This document shows positions 16,533 to 25,974 of a DNA stretch of 64,000 bases, piece by piece. The stretch lies in the NCBI RefSeq assembly GCF_028657905.1, contig NZ_CP117781.1:620001-684000 (forward strand). The letters are read 5' to 3'. The notes below the pieces were generated by a model that was not told the origin of the DNA, ran no database searches, and saw only the letters and a list, made by a program, of their open reading frames with translations. The position numbers and the translations under genes are program-made. Position 1 is the stretch's first letter, and the number at the start of each line of letters is the position of its first letter. This stretch comes from Burkholderia sp. FERM BP-3421 (GTDB taxonomy: Bacteria; Pseudomonadota; Gammaproteobacteria; Burkholderiales; Burkholderiaceae).

Positions 16533-17798
16533 ATGACTGTGATGACCGAAGTCGCACTGGCCGCATCGATCAAGGTGAATGGCCGGCGTCTGTGGGACAG
16601 CCTGATGGAGATGGCGAAGATCGGCGCGACCCCCAAGGGCGGCGTCTGCCGGCTTGCCCTCACCGATCTCGACAAGGCGGGGCGCGACCTGATCGTCGGC
16701 TGGGCGAAAGAGGCCGGCTGCACGGTGAGCGTCGACCGGATGGGCAACGTGTTCATGCGCCGGCGCGGCCGCGACGATGCGCTGCCGCCCGTGATGACCG
16801 GCTCGCACGCGGATTCGCAGCCGACGGGCGGCCGCTTCGACGGCATCTACGGCGTGCTCGGCGGCCTCGAAGTGATCCGCACGCTGAACGACCTCGGCAT
16901 CGAGACCGCGCGCCCCATCGAAACCGTGATCTGGACCAACGAGGAAGGCTCGCGCTTCGCGCCCGCGATGGTCGCATCCGGCGTGTTCGCGGGCGTGTTC
17001 ACGCTCGACTACGGGCTGTCGCGCCAGGATGTCGACGGCAGGACGATCGGCGAGGAACTGGCGCGGATCGGCTATGCGGGCGACCTGCCGTGCGGCGGCC
17101 GCGCGATCCACGCCGCGTTCGAGCTGCACATCGAGCAGGGGCCGATCCTCGAAGCCGAGTCGCGCACGATCGGCGTCGTGACCGACGCGCAGGGCCAGCG
17201 CTGGTACGAGGTGGTGCTGACCGGGCAGGAGGCGCATGCGGGCCCGACGCCGATGCCGCGCCGGCGCGACGCCTTGCTCGGCGCGTCGCGGGTCGTGCAG
17301 CTGGTCAACGAGATCGGCCTGCGCCACGCACCGCTTGCGTGCGCAACGGTCGGCATGATGCAGGTGCACCCCAATTCGCGCAACGTGATTCCGGGGCGCG
17401 TGTTCTTCACCGTGGACTTCCGCCATCCGCAGGACGACGTGCTGGCGCAGATGGACGCGGAGCTGCGCGCAGGCATTGCGCGGATCGCCGCCGAGGGGCG
17501 GCTCGATGCGCAGGTCGAGCAGATCTTCTACTACGCGCCGATCGCGTTCGATGCCGCCTGCGTGCGCTCGGTGCGCGCGGCGGCCGAGCGCTTCGGCTAC
17601 GCGCATCGCGACATCGTGTCGGGCGCGGGCCATGACGCGTGCTATCTCGCGCAGGTCGCGCCGACGTCGATGGTGTTCGTGCCGTGCATCGACGGCATCA
17701 GTCACAACGAAGTCGAGGACGCGACGCCCGAGTGGATCGAGGCGGGCGCGAACGTGCTGCTGCACGCGATGCTGGAGCGCGCCGCCGAGCCGGGCTGA
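16533..17798 (+). CDS. hyuC: Beta-ureidopropionase / N-carbamoyl amino-acid amidohydrolase (M20 family)
   Basis: 421 aa. Of two in-frame ATGs (16527, 16533) I choose the second because GGAG ends 8 nt before it. Last step of reductive pyrimidine breakdown: N-carbamoyl-beta-alanine to beta-alanine, CO2 and ammonia. Metal and catalytic residues show in GSHADSQPTGGRFDG, WTNEEGSRFAP (Glu pair), HIEQGPILE and the final GISHNEVED. The lid domain spans roughly residues 215-330 with TGQEAHAGPTPMPRRRDA. It is the first gene of a five-gene operon (this gene, preT, preA, permease, dihydropyrimidinase). Family certain; pyrimidine role follows from neighbours. Confidence 0.9.
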   Translation: MTVMTEVALAASIKVNGRRLWDSLMEMAKIGATPKGGVCRLALTDLDKAGRDLIVGWAKEAGCTVSVDRMGNVFMRRRGRDDALPPVMTGSHADSQPTGGRFDGIYGVLGGLEVIRTLNDLGIETARPIETVIWTNEEGSRFAPAMVASGVFAGVFTLDYGLSRQDVDGRTIGEELARIGYAGDLPCGGRAIHAAFELHIEQGPILEAESRTIGVVTDAQGQRWYEVVLTGQEAHAGPTPMPRRRDALLGASRVVQLVNEIGLRHAPLACATVGMMQVHPNSRNVIPGRVFFTVDFRHPQDDVLAQMDAELRAGIARIAAEGRLDAQVEQIFYYAPIAFDAACVRSVRAAAERFGYAHRDIVSGAGHDACYLAQVAPTSMVFVPCIDGISHNEVEDATPEWIEAGANVLLHAMLERAAEPG

Positions 17799-17907
17799 AC
17801 CGCGCGGCGCGCGTCGGCGGAATTCCGAGCTTTTGCCGTGTCCTGCCCAGGCGGGCGGGACGCCGGACGCGTGCGTCCGGACACTACGATGACAACAGGA
17901 GTCCCCC

Positions 17908-19260
17908 ATGTCCTGGAAAGCCACCGGCGATATCGCCCCGGGCCGTCTGTCGGCCACGCAACTCGCCTGCAATTTCGTGGACGTCGCGCCGCCGCTCGAT
18001 GCGGCCGCCGCCCGCGTGGCCGCCGACCGCTGCCACTACTGCTACGACGCGCCGTGCATCGCGGCCTGTCCGACCGGCATCGACATTCCCGGCTTCATCC
18101 GCAAGATCGGCAACGGCAACCTGCGCGGCGCGGCGCACGACATCCTGGCCGCGAATCCGCTCGGCGGCATGTGCGCGCGCGTATGCCCGACCGAGATCCT
18201 GTGCGAGGGCGCTTGCGTGCGCAACGACCAGGACCATGAACCGGTGTCGATCGGAGCGCTGCAGCGGCACGCGACCGATTGGCAGATGGCGCGCGAGCAG
18301 GCGGGCGCCGCGCCCTTGTTCACGCGCGGGGCCGACACGGGACGCCGCGTCGCGGTGATCGGCGCGGGGCCGGCGGGGCTCGCCTGCGTGCATGAATTGG
18401 CGCGCGCCGGGCATCAGGTGACGATCTTCGATGCGCGCGCGAAGGCGGGCGGCCTCAACGAATACGGCATCGCCGCCTACAAGACGGTCGACGGTTTCGC
18501 CCAGCGCGAGATCGACTGGCTGTTGTCGATCGGCGGCATCGAATGGCGCGCCGGGCAGGCGCTCGGCCGCGACGTCACGCTCGGCGCGCTGCGCGGACAG
18601 TTCGACGCGGTGTTCCTTGGCCTCGGCCTGGCCGGCGTCAACGCGCTCGGCATCGAAGGCGAGCAGCTGGATGGCGTGCGCGACGCGGTCGAATTCATCG
18701 AGACCGTGCGGCAGGCCGACGATCTCGCGCGCCTGCCGGTCGGGCGCCGGGTGGTCGTGATCGGCGGCGGCAATACCGCGATCGATGCGGCGGTGCAAAG
18801 CCGCAAGCTCGGCGCGCTGTCGGTGACGATCGCGTACCGGCGCGGCGCCGAGCGCATGAGCGCGACCTGGGCCGAACGCGAATTCGCGCAGCAAAGCGGC
18901 GTCGTGCTGCTCGAATGGGCGCGGCCGGTGCGCATCGTCGGCGACGCGGGGCGCGCATGCGCCGTCGAGTTCGACGTGACCCGGGAAACCGATGCCGGCG
19001 GGCTCGACAGCACCGGCGAACGCATCCGCATCGAGGCGGACGTCGTGCTCAAGGCGATCGGCCAGCGCCCCGCGGCCGCGGAGCCGGCGCTCGCGCTCGA
19101 CGGCGGCCGGATCGTGGTGGACGCCGACGGCGCGACCTCGATCGAGGGCGTCTGGGCGGGCGGCGATTGCACCAACCACCGGGCCGTCGACCTGACCGTG
19201 CAGGCGGTGCAGGACGGCAAGCGCGCGGCGCAGGCGATCGATCGCCGGCTTCGCGCCTGA
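17908..19260 (+). CDS. preT: NAD-dependent dihydropyrimidine dehydrogenase subunit PreT
   Basis: 450 aa. Small flavin/iron-sulfur subunit that passes electrons from NAD(P)H to PreA for reduction of uracil and thymine. The N-terminal cluster region holds CHYCYDAPCIAACPTGIDIP and CARVCPTEILCEGAC. An FAD Rossmann fold starts at VAVIGAGPAGLACVHELARA (~residue 147), and the NAD(P)H fold is at VVVIGGGNTAIDAAVQSRKL. The C-terminal GVWAGGDCTN closes the FAD site. An AGGAG-type site precedes the ATG. It sits 109 nt after hyuC and 52 nt before preA. Confidence 0.93.
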   Translation: MSWKATGDIAPGRLSATQLACNFVDVAPPLDAAAARVAADRCHYCYDAPCIAACPTGIDIPGFIRKIGNGNLRGAAHDILAANPLGGMCARVCPTEILCEGACVRNDQDHEPVSIGALQRHATDWQMAREQAGAAPLFTRGADTGRRVAVIGAGPAGLACVHELARAGHQVTIFDARAKAGGLNEYGIAAYKTVDGFAQREIDWLLSIGGIEWRAGQALGRDVTLGALRGQFDAVFLGLGLAGVNALGIEGEQLDGVRDAVEFIETVRQADDLARLPVGRRVVVIGGGNTAIDAAVQSRKLGALSVTIAYRRGAERMSATWAEREFAQQSGVVLLEWARPVRIVGDAGRACAVEFDVTRETDAGGLDSTGERIRIEADVVLKAIGQRPAAAEPALALDGGRIVVDADGATSIEGVWAGGDCTNHRAVDLTVQAVQDGKRAAQAIDRRLRA

Positions 19261-19312
19261 CGCGCACGCACCGCTCGCGTTCCGACATTTTCCAGGATCC
19301 AGGAGGTCCGTC

Positions 19313-20575
19313 ATGGCCGATCTGCGCTGCACGATTGCCGGTATCCATTCCCCGAATCCGTTCTGGCTCGCGTCCGCGCCGCCGACCGACAAGGCCTACA
19401 ACGTCAATCGCGCATTCGAGGCCGGTTGGGGCGGGGTCGTGTGGAAGACGCTCGGCCTCGATCCGCACGTGGTCAACGTGAGTTCGCGTTACGGCGCGAC
19501 CTCGTTCAACGGCCAGCGGATCGCCGGGCTCAACAACATCGAGCTGATCACCGACCGGCCGCTGGAGGTGAACCTGAAGGAGATCGCGCAGATCAAGCGG
19601 GACTGGCCCGACCGCGCGCTGATCGTCTCGCTGATGGTGCCGTGCAACGAGCAGGACTGGAAATCGATTCTGCCGCGCGTCGAGGATACGGGCGCCGATG
19701 CGGTCGAGCTGAACTTCGGCTGCCCGCACGGGATGAGCGAGCGCGGCATGGGCGCGGCGGTCGGCCAGGTGCCCGAGTACGTGGAGATGGTCACGCGCTG
19801 GGTCAAGGAAGGCAGCCGCCTGCCGTGTCTCGTCAAGCTCACGCCGAACATCAGCGACATCCGGGTCAGCGCGCGCGCCGCGCGGGCGGGCGGCGCGGAC
19901 GGCGTGTCGCTGATCAACACGATCAACTCGATCATCGCGGTCGATCTCGACCAGATGGCGCCGTGCCCGACCGTCGACGGCAAGGGCACGCACGGCGGCT
20001 ACTGCGGGCCGGCCGTGAAGCCGATCGCGCTCAACATGGTGGCCGAGATCGCGCGCGACCCCTTGACCGCGAACCTGCCGATCTCGGGCATCGGCGGCAT
20101 TTCGAACTGGCGCGACGCGGCCGAGTTCATCGTGCTGGGCGCCGGTTCGGTTCAGGTCTGCACCGCCGCGATGCATTACGGCTTCCGGATCGTCGACGAC
20201 ATGATCGACGGCCTGTCGAACTGGATGGACGAGAAGGGCTATGCGTCGCTCGACGCGATCCGCGGCCGCGCGGTGCCGAACGTCACCGACTGGCAGTACC
20301 TGAACCTGCAATACGACATCAAGGCGCGCATCGATCAGGCGCGCTGCATCCAGTGCGGGCTGTGCCACATCGCATGCGAGGACACCTCGCACCAGGCGAT
20401 CACGGCGACGCGCGACGGCAAGCGGCACTTCGAGGTGATCGATGCGAACTGCGTCGGGTGCAATTTGTGCTTGCATGTTTGTCCGGTCGATTCGTGCATC
20501 ACGATGGAGCGGGTCGACCACGGCGCGTATTCCAACTGGACGACGCATCCGAACAATCCGGCGCGCGCGGCCTAG
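19313..20575 (+). CDS. preA: NAD-dependent dihydropyrimidine dehydrogenase subunit PreA
   Basis: 420 aa catalytic subunit that reduces uracil/thymine to the dihydro form. The FMN-binding TIM barrel carries SAPPTDKAYNVNRAFEAGWG, GAVVW-type entry, and the active-site NFGCPHGMSERGMGAA (catalytic Cys near residue 140). ISGIGGISNWRDAAEFI is the phosphate-binding loop. Two 4Fe-4S motifs close the protein: CIQCGLCHIAC and CVGCNLCLHVCPVDSC. AGGAGG precedes the ATG. Full-length for the family and in the standard preT-preA order. Confidence 0.95.
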   Translation: MADLRCTIAGIHSPNPFWLASAPPTDKAYNVNRAFEAGWGGVVWKTLGLDPHVVNVSSRYGATSFNGQRIAGLNNIELITDRPLEVNLKEIAQIKRDWPDRALIVSLMVPCNEQDWKSILPRVEDTGADAVELNFGCPHGMSERGMGAAVGQVPEYVEMVTRWVKEGSRLPCLVKLTPNISDIRVSARAARAGGADGVSLINTINSIIAVDLDQMAPCPTVDGKGTHGGYCGPAVKPIALNMVAEIARDPLTANLPISGIGGISNWRDAAEFIVLGAGSVQVCTAAMHYGFRIVDDMIDGLSNWMDEKGYASLDAIRGRAVPNVTDWQYLNLQYDIKARIDQARCIQCGLCHIACEDTSHQAITATRDGKRHFEVIDANCVGCNLCLHVCPVDSCITMERVDHGAYSNWTTHPNNPARAA

Positions 20576-20608
20576 CGGCCGTCCGGCCCGCCCGGCAGGG
20601 AGCGGCAC

Positions 20609-22132
20609 ATGAGCATTCCGGCGATTTCCGACGAACGTCCCGCGCCGAGCGCGGCGGGCGGCCTCTTCAACGACGACCTCGCGCCGACGGGCGTCGCGCA
20701 GCGCACCTGGCGCTGGCACCATTTCGCGGCGCTGTGGGTCGGGATGGTGATGAACATCGCCTCGTACATGCTCGCGGCGGGACTCACCGACCAGGGCATG
20801 TCGCCGGTGCAGGCGGTGCTGACCGTGCTGCTCGGCAACCTGATCGTGCTGGCGCCGATGATCCTGATCGGCCACGCGGGCGCGAAGTACGGCATTCCCT
20901 ATGCCGTGCTGGTGCGCACTTCGTTCGGCACGCAGGGCGCGAAGCTGCCGGCGCTGTTGCGCGCGGTGGTCGCGTGCGGCTGGTACGGGATCCAGACCTG
21001 GCTCGGCGGCAGCGCGATCTACACGCTGCTCAACATCCTGACCGGCAATGCGCTGCACGGCCCCGCGCTGCCGCTGCTCGGCATTACGGCCGGCCAGCTT
21101 GCGTGCTTCCTCGGCTTCTGGGCGCTGCAGCTCTATTTCGTGATCCGTGGCACCGAGTCGATCCGCTGGCTCGAAAGCTGGTCCGCGCCGATCAAGATCG
21201 TGATGTGCGCGGTGCTGGTCGCATGGGCGTGCTCGAAGGCGGGCGGCGTCGGATCGATGCTCGCGCAACCGTCGCAGTTCGTCGCGGGCGGCCGCAAGGC
21301 CGGCCAGTTCTGGGCGACCTTCTGGCCCGGCCTGACCGCGATGGTGGGCTTCTGGGCCACGCTCGCGCTCAACATCCCCGATTTCACGCGCTTCGCGCGC
21401 TCGCAGCGCGACCAGATGATCGGCCAGAGCCTCGGGCTGCCGATCCCGATGGCGCTGCTGTCGGTGGTCTCGGTGGTCGTGACCTCGGCGACCGTGGTGA
21501 TCTACGGCAAGGCGATCTGGGATCCGATCGATCTCGCGAGCCGCATGGAGGGCATCGGCGTCGGTATCGCGCTCGTGATCCTCACGCTCGACACCATGTG
21601 CTGCAATCTCGCCGCCAACCTGGTCGGGCCGGCCTATGACTTTTCGAGCCTGTGGCCGCGCGCGGTGTCGTACCGCACGGGCGGGCTCATCACGGCCGGC
21701 CTCGCGGTCGCGATGATGCCGTGGAAGATCCTCGCGACCACGGAAGGCTACATCTTCACCTGGTTGATCGGCTATTCGGCGCTGCTCGGCCCGGTCGCCG
21801 GCATCATGGTGGTCGACTATTTCGCGATCCGGCGCACCCGGATCGACGTCGCGCAGCTGTTCGAGCCGCGCGGCGCGTATGCGTACGCGGGCGGTTGGAA
21901 CCTCGCGGCGGTCGCGGCGCTCGTGCTCGGCGTGCTGCCCAACCTGCCCGGCTTTTTGCACGAGGCGTTTCCCGGCGCGTTTCCGGGCGTGCCGGCGCTG
22001 TTCCGGCATCTGTACACCTATGCGTGGTTCGTCGGGCTCGTGATCGCGGCGGCCGTCTACGGCGTGCTGATGCTGGCCGCCGGCTGCCGCGCGCGCGAGG
22101 CGGGCAACCCGTTCCACCAGGAGACATCATGA
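20609..22132 (+). CDS. NCS1-family nucleobase:cation symporter
   Basis: 507 aa, 12 predicted helices. Imports uracil, thymine, allantoin or hydantoin for the operon. The N-terminus has the family FNDDLAPT and RTWRWHHFAALWVGMVMNI, followed by RTSFGTQGAKLPALLRAVVACGWYG in helix 3 (substrate site) and GFWATLALNIPDFTRFA in helix 6. The C-terminal VAGIMVVDYFAIRRTRID is typical. The stop codon overlaps the ATG of the dihydropyrimidinase gene by 4 nt (ATGA), showing translational coupling. Substrate inferred from the operon. Confidence 0.92.
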   Translation: MSIPAISDERPAPSAAGGLFNDDLAPTGVAQRTWRWHHFAALWVGMVMNIASYMLAAGLTDQGMSPVQAVLTVLLGNLIVLAPMILIGHAGAKYGIPYAVLVRTSFGTQGAKLPALLRAVVACGWYGIQTWLGGSAIYTLLNILTGNALHGPALPLLGITAGQLACFLGFWALQLYFVIRGTESIRWLESWSAPIKIVMCAVLVAWACSKAGGVGSMLAQPSQFVAGGRKAGQFWATFWPGLTAMVGFWATLALNIPDFTRFARSQRDQMIGQSLGLPIPMALLSVVSVVVTSATVVIYGKAIWDPIDLASRMEGIGVGIALVILTLDTMCCNLAANLVGPAYDFSSLWPRAVSYRTGGLITAGLAVAMMPWKILATTEGYIFTWLIGYSALLGPVAGIMVVDYFAIRRTRIDVAQLFEPRGAYAYAGGWNLAAVAALVLGVLPNLPGFLHEAFPGAFPGVPALFRHLYTYAWFVGLVIAAAVYGVLMLAAGCRAREAGNPFHQETS

Positions 22133-23598
22133 CGATATTGATTCGAGGCGGCACGGTCGTCGACGCGAACCAGAGCTACCGCGCGGACGTGCTGTGCGCC
22201 GCGCGCGCGGACGGCGGCACGATCCTCGCGGTCGGGCCCGGGCTCGACGCGCCGGCGGGCGCGACCATCGTGGATGCGGGCGGCCAGTACGTGATGCCGG
22301 GCGGGATCGATCCGCACACGCACATGGAGCTGCCGTTCATGGGCACCACCGCGAGCGACGATTTCTATACCGGCACGGCGGCCGGCCTCGCGGGCGGCAC
22401 GACGTCGATCATCGATTTCGTGATTCCGAACCCGAAGCAGCCGCTGATGGATGCGTTTCGCGAATGGCGCGGCTGGGCGGAGAAGGCGGCGGCCGACTAC
22501 GGCTTCCACGTCGCCGTGACCTGGTGGGACGAATCGGTGCACCGCGACATGGGCACGCTCGTGCACGAGCACGGCGTGTCGAGCTTCAAGCACTTCATGG
22601 CGTACAAGAACGCGATCATGGCGGACGACGAGATTCTCGTGAACAGCTTCGCGCGCGCGTTCGAGCTGGGGCGCGCTGCCGACCGTGCACGCGGAGAACG
22701 GCGAGCTCGTGTTCCAGCTGCAGCGAGCCTTGCTCGCGCGCGGCATCACGGGGCCGGACGCCCATCCGTTGTCGCGTCCGCCGGCGGTCGAGGGCGAGGC
22801 GGCGAACCGCGCGATCCGGATCGCGCAGGTGCTCGGCGTGCCGGTGTACATCGTGCACGTGTCGGCCAAGGAGGCGCTGGAGGCGATCGTGCGCGCGCGC
22901 GCGCGGAAGGCCAGCGCGTGTTCGGCGAGGTGCTGGCCGGGCATCTCGTGATCGACGAAGCGGTGTACCGCGATCCGGACTGGAACCGCGCGGCCGCGCA
23001 CGTGATGAGCCCGCCGTTCCGCACGCAGGAGCATCGCGATGCGCTGTGGCGCGGCTTGCAGTCGGGCAACCTGCATACGACCGCGACCGATCATTGCGTA
23101 TTCTGCGCGTCGCAGAAGGCGATGGGGCGCGACGATTTCAGTCGGATTCCGAACGGGTGCGGCGGCGTGGAGGACCGGATGGCGATTCTGTGGGATCAGG
23201 GCGTGAACACCGGGCGGCTCACGCCGAACGAGTTCGTGCGCGTGACCTCGACGCATGCGGCGCAGATTTTCAACCTGTATCCGCGCAAGGGCGTGGTGGC
23301 GGTCGGCGCGGATGCCGATCTCGTTGTCTGGGATCCGCAGGCGACGCGCACGATCTCGGTGAAGACGCATCACCAGAAGGTCGATTTCAATGTGTTCGAG
23401 GGCATGACGGTGCGCGGCGTCCCGTCGCATACGGTGTCGCAGGGCGAGCTGGCTTGGGCGAACGGCGAACTGCGCGCGCAGCGCGGCGTGGGGCGCTATC
23501 TGGAGCGGCCGGCGAACCCCGGGTATTTTGATGCGCTGCGCACGCAGCAGCGTTTGCATCAGGTCGAGCCGGTGCGGCGCGAGGGCGACGCGGCGTAG
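22129..23598 (+). pseudogene. hydA: Dihydropyrimidinase (D-hydantoinase) with two compensating frameshifts
   Basis: Opens dihydrouracil/dihydrothymine rings. The start ATG (22129) has AGGAG upstream and overlaps the permease stop. Read straight through, the 489-codon frame stays open, but residues ~181-259 are nonsense. The true sequence for that part (TVHAENGELVFQLQ to SAKEALEAIV) lies in another frame between 22671 and 22905. An extra G in the GGGG run at 22668-22671 and an extra CG in the CG-repeat at 22891-22904 explain it (+1 then +2). As read, metal ligands in HAEN and VHVS are lost, while HTH, the carbamylated Lys (SFKHFMAYK) and TDHC remain. Either sequencing error at repeats or an inactive gene. 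Confidence 0.85.
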
Positions 23599-23778
23599 CG
23601 CCTTCGGTCTTTCGGCGGGTGCCGCGCCGGGTATCCTGCGTCGGGCGCGGCGCTCGGACGGCGTGCACTGGGCCGGGATGCTCGCGCGATGCGGATCGGA
23701 TCGGCGGCCGTGCTCCGGGGAGTCGGCTCCCGTCTGCCGCATCGCGCTCGCGAAGGGATGCGCGACCGCTTGCGCGGC

Positions 23779-24117
23779 TCACGAGCCCGAATAGATGTTG
23801 CAGAAGCTGGCCGGCCCGACGCAGGCCGGCGAGCCGGACGGCGACGTTTGAAGCTTGCCGCGTCCGCTTTCGCTCATGCCCGTCATGGCGGCGCCCATGC
23901 CGCCGCCGTTCTGCTGCTTGTACCAGGCCGCCTGGCTCGCCAGGCTCGGCGAGACGTCGGGATACGACGCGTCGGTCACGAAATTCAGGCCGTTGTGCTG
24001 CGCCTCGATCAGTTCCTGGCGCACCTGCGCCCGGGTCACTTCCTGCGCCGATGCGCAGACGGCAAGGCTTGCGCCGGCAACGAGCATCGTGGATGCGATG
24101 AGGTTTCGCGTGTTCAT
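23779..24117 (-). CDS. DUF4148 small exported protein
   Basis: 112 aa from ATG 24117, preceded by a purine-rich GGAG-type site. Residues 1-25 are a signal peptide ending ASA. The mature protein starts QEVTRAQVRQELIEAQHNGLN, the DUF4148 signature (TRAQV.AEL), followed by DASYPDVSPSL. Residues 70-112 add a glycine/methionine-rich part and two cysteines (PACVGPASFC) that could pair. DUF4148 proteins are abundant, secreted or periplasmic proteins in Burkholderia with no assigned function. Confidence 0.8.
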   Translation of the reverse strand: MNTRNLIASTMLVAGASLAVCASAQEVTRAQVRQELIEAQHNGLNFVTDASYPDVSPSLASQAAWYKQQNGGGMGAAMTGMSESGRGKLQTSPSGSPACVGPASFCNIYSGS

Positions 24118-25069
24118 TTCGGACTCCAGTTTAATTTGAAGGCGTGATGATCCGGTTGGCGTTGGGCAAGACACCCGGCGGCGCACCTTCGGATCGGCCG
24201 GGCCGCGAGGCTGAACGCCGGTCCGGCTGTTTCCTTTTCATCACCTGACTCAATGCGAGGCGGGAAGACGATGGACTGTTGCCGTCATCTGTCGCGCTCT
24301 CATGACGTAATACTCGGCCCGGGGAGTGTTTATTCCAGTGGCGGCGTTGCGTTGTCGTTCGTCGCGCGATGGCGTGACGGAAGCCCGGCATACGCGACCC
24401 ATGAATCTTGTGCGCGCGATGCGCCGGACGATGTTTGGCAGCGCGACAGGGTATTGAGCATGGGTGGATTGGGACGCGATACCGGCGGGTAAGCTCAGTC
24501 TCGATCCGAATGCCCCGTGGTTCGTCGATGCCGCCGCGCCTGCCTTGTTCCGCGTGCCGGAAGAGCGCATCGTGCTGATCAAGCCGGCGCATCGCGATGC
24601 ACGACGTATCACGGCGACCAAGCTTCGCCGTCGGCGCTGCGGTGCGCGGGTTTGGGCGTGAGGATCGTGGATTGCTGACGCAAAGGTCGACAGTCAGACG
24701 CTGCCGACAGGCATGAACTGGGCGCCCGTATTTGGAAAGCGGTCTTGCCGCACGCTTGCCACGTGCGCGGCGTGACGTTTCCGCCCGACGTCGTCGATCT
24801 GTCCGTTACGGCTTTGACGGAGTGCCGCAGCGGCGCTGAATGCCCATCAAGGCCGGCGCGTGCATGCGGATCATGCGATGACGACCGGCGACGCTGGACG
24901 CAGCGCAGCGAGCCGCGGCATGAAGTCATGCGTCGCGCGGTTTGCAGGAAATCTGAAGCTCGCGTCGGCCCGCGACCGAAGGCCACCGGCGAGTCGACGC
25001 CGAGCCATTGAACTTGTGATTTCCCACTCGCCGCCCGATCGCGCCGATCCAGGCGGGGCTGCCCACGGA
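24118..25069. other. 950-bp stretch without a supported gene
   Basis: Several overlapping frames of 60-150 codons exist on both strands, but none has a good start site, family motifs or consistent GC3 bias. The frame 24464-24661 (+) contains a protein-like run (PEERIVLIKPAHRD) but no known domain. In Burkholderia cytochrome b561 genes are often followed by YceI genes, so this may be the decayed remains of such a partner; I cannot show it. Confidence 0.45.
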
Positions 25070-25609
25070 TCAAATACCCATGCGCCCTGCCACGCCGTCG
25101 CGATCGACGAACTTGTGCTTCAACGCGGCGCCGATATGCGCGACCAGCAACAGCGCGAGCGTCAGCACCAAGGCGCGATGCAGCGTGTCGGTCAGCAGGC
25201 GCAGCGGTTCGTCGCGGCCGATGAAGACGGGCAGATTCACCAACCCGAAGAAGCTGACCGGATGCGCGCCCGCCAGGCGGTGCACGTAGCCTGCGAGCGG
25301 TACGAGGAACAGCAGCACGTACAGGATGCTGTGCAAGGTGCCCGCCGCCCGCGCCTGCCAGGTCGGCACGCTGGAAGGCAGGGCCGGCGGGGTATGCGTG
25401 AAGCGCCACACCAGGCGGGGGATCGTCAGCATGAAGATCAGGCTGCCGATCGACGCGTGATAGAACAGGATGCCGTTGAATTGAGGCGAGTTGTGCGGGA
25501 AGGTATCCATGTAGAGCCCGATCATCAGGTTCAACAGGATCAGGAGCGCGATGGACCAGTGCATGACGACGGAAAAGCGCGTGTAGGCGGCATTGCTGGC
25601 GGGGGACAT
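25070..25609 (-). CDS. Cytochrome b561 (diheme, CybB-like)
   Basis: 179 aa with GAGGT upstream of ATG 25609. Four transmembrane helices and the expected heme-ligand histidines: MHWSIALLILLNLMIGLY, FYHASIGSLIFMLTIPRLVW, LHSILYVLLFLVPLAGYVH and LHRALVLTLALLLVAHIGAA. It is an inner-membrane quinol-oxidising protein of the superoxide-oxidase/CybB type. The reverse-strand sigma factor region is 365 bp upstream. No YceI partner is intact downstream. Confidence 0.88.
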   Translation of the reverse strand: MSPASNAAYTRFSVVMHWSIALLILLNLMIGLYMDTFPHNSPQFNGILFYHASIGSLIFMLTIPRLVWRFTHTPPALPSSVPTWQARAAGTLHSILYVLLFLVPLAGYVHRLAGAHPVSFFGLVNLPVFIGRDEPLRLLTDTLHRALVLTLALLLVAHIGAALKHKFVDRDGVAGRMGI

Positions 25610-25974
25610 GGGCGACCTCGCTTTCAAGAATGGTGAAATGGACGGAACCTCGCGCGCCGGGTCGATGGACATGGCAAACGGCGTGGCGGCACCCTGTCAA
25701 ACCGCTCCTCGGCCGAATTTATTCCCATCATTTTCATTGCGGCGCGCCCGTCGGAAGCGCATCGCGGGACCGGCGCTTCCAGGCCGGCCGTGATCCCCGC
25801 CGCGGTCGATTTCCTGTCCTCCTGCCGATTTCCCCATCAAGCGCGCCGCGCACGTCGCGACAGGCGAGGCGAATGCCCGGCCGGCCCAACGCGCGAGCGG
25901 GAATAAAACACGCAGCCCGGCGGTTATCCATACGTCAGGCACGGTCGACGATCGCGCAACTATCCGGGTCGAAC
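25610..25974. other. Divergent intergenic region between cytochrome b561 and the ECF sigma gene
   Basis: 365 bp that should hold both promoters. I see no supported gene and no clear ECF-type -35/-10 pair. Confidence 0.4.

Noticed and set aside
19049..22117. 1022-codon minus-strand open frame over preA and the permease
   Set aside because: Shadow frame with Arg/His/Asp-rich composition; the opposite genes are certain.
24660..25066. YceI-domain gene downstream of cytochrome b561
   Set aside because: Expected from genome habits, but I could not build a convincing YceI alignment even when changing frames; kept only as a hypothesis for the coding desert.
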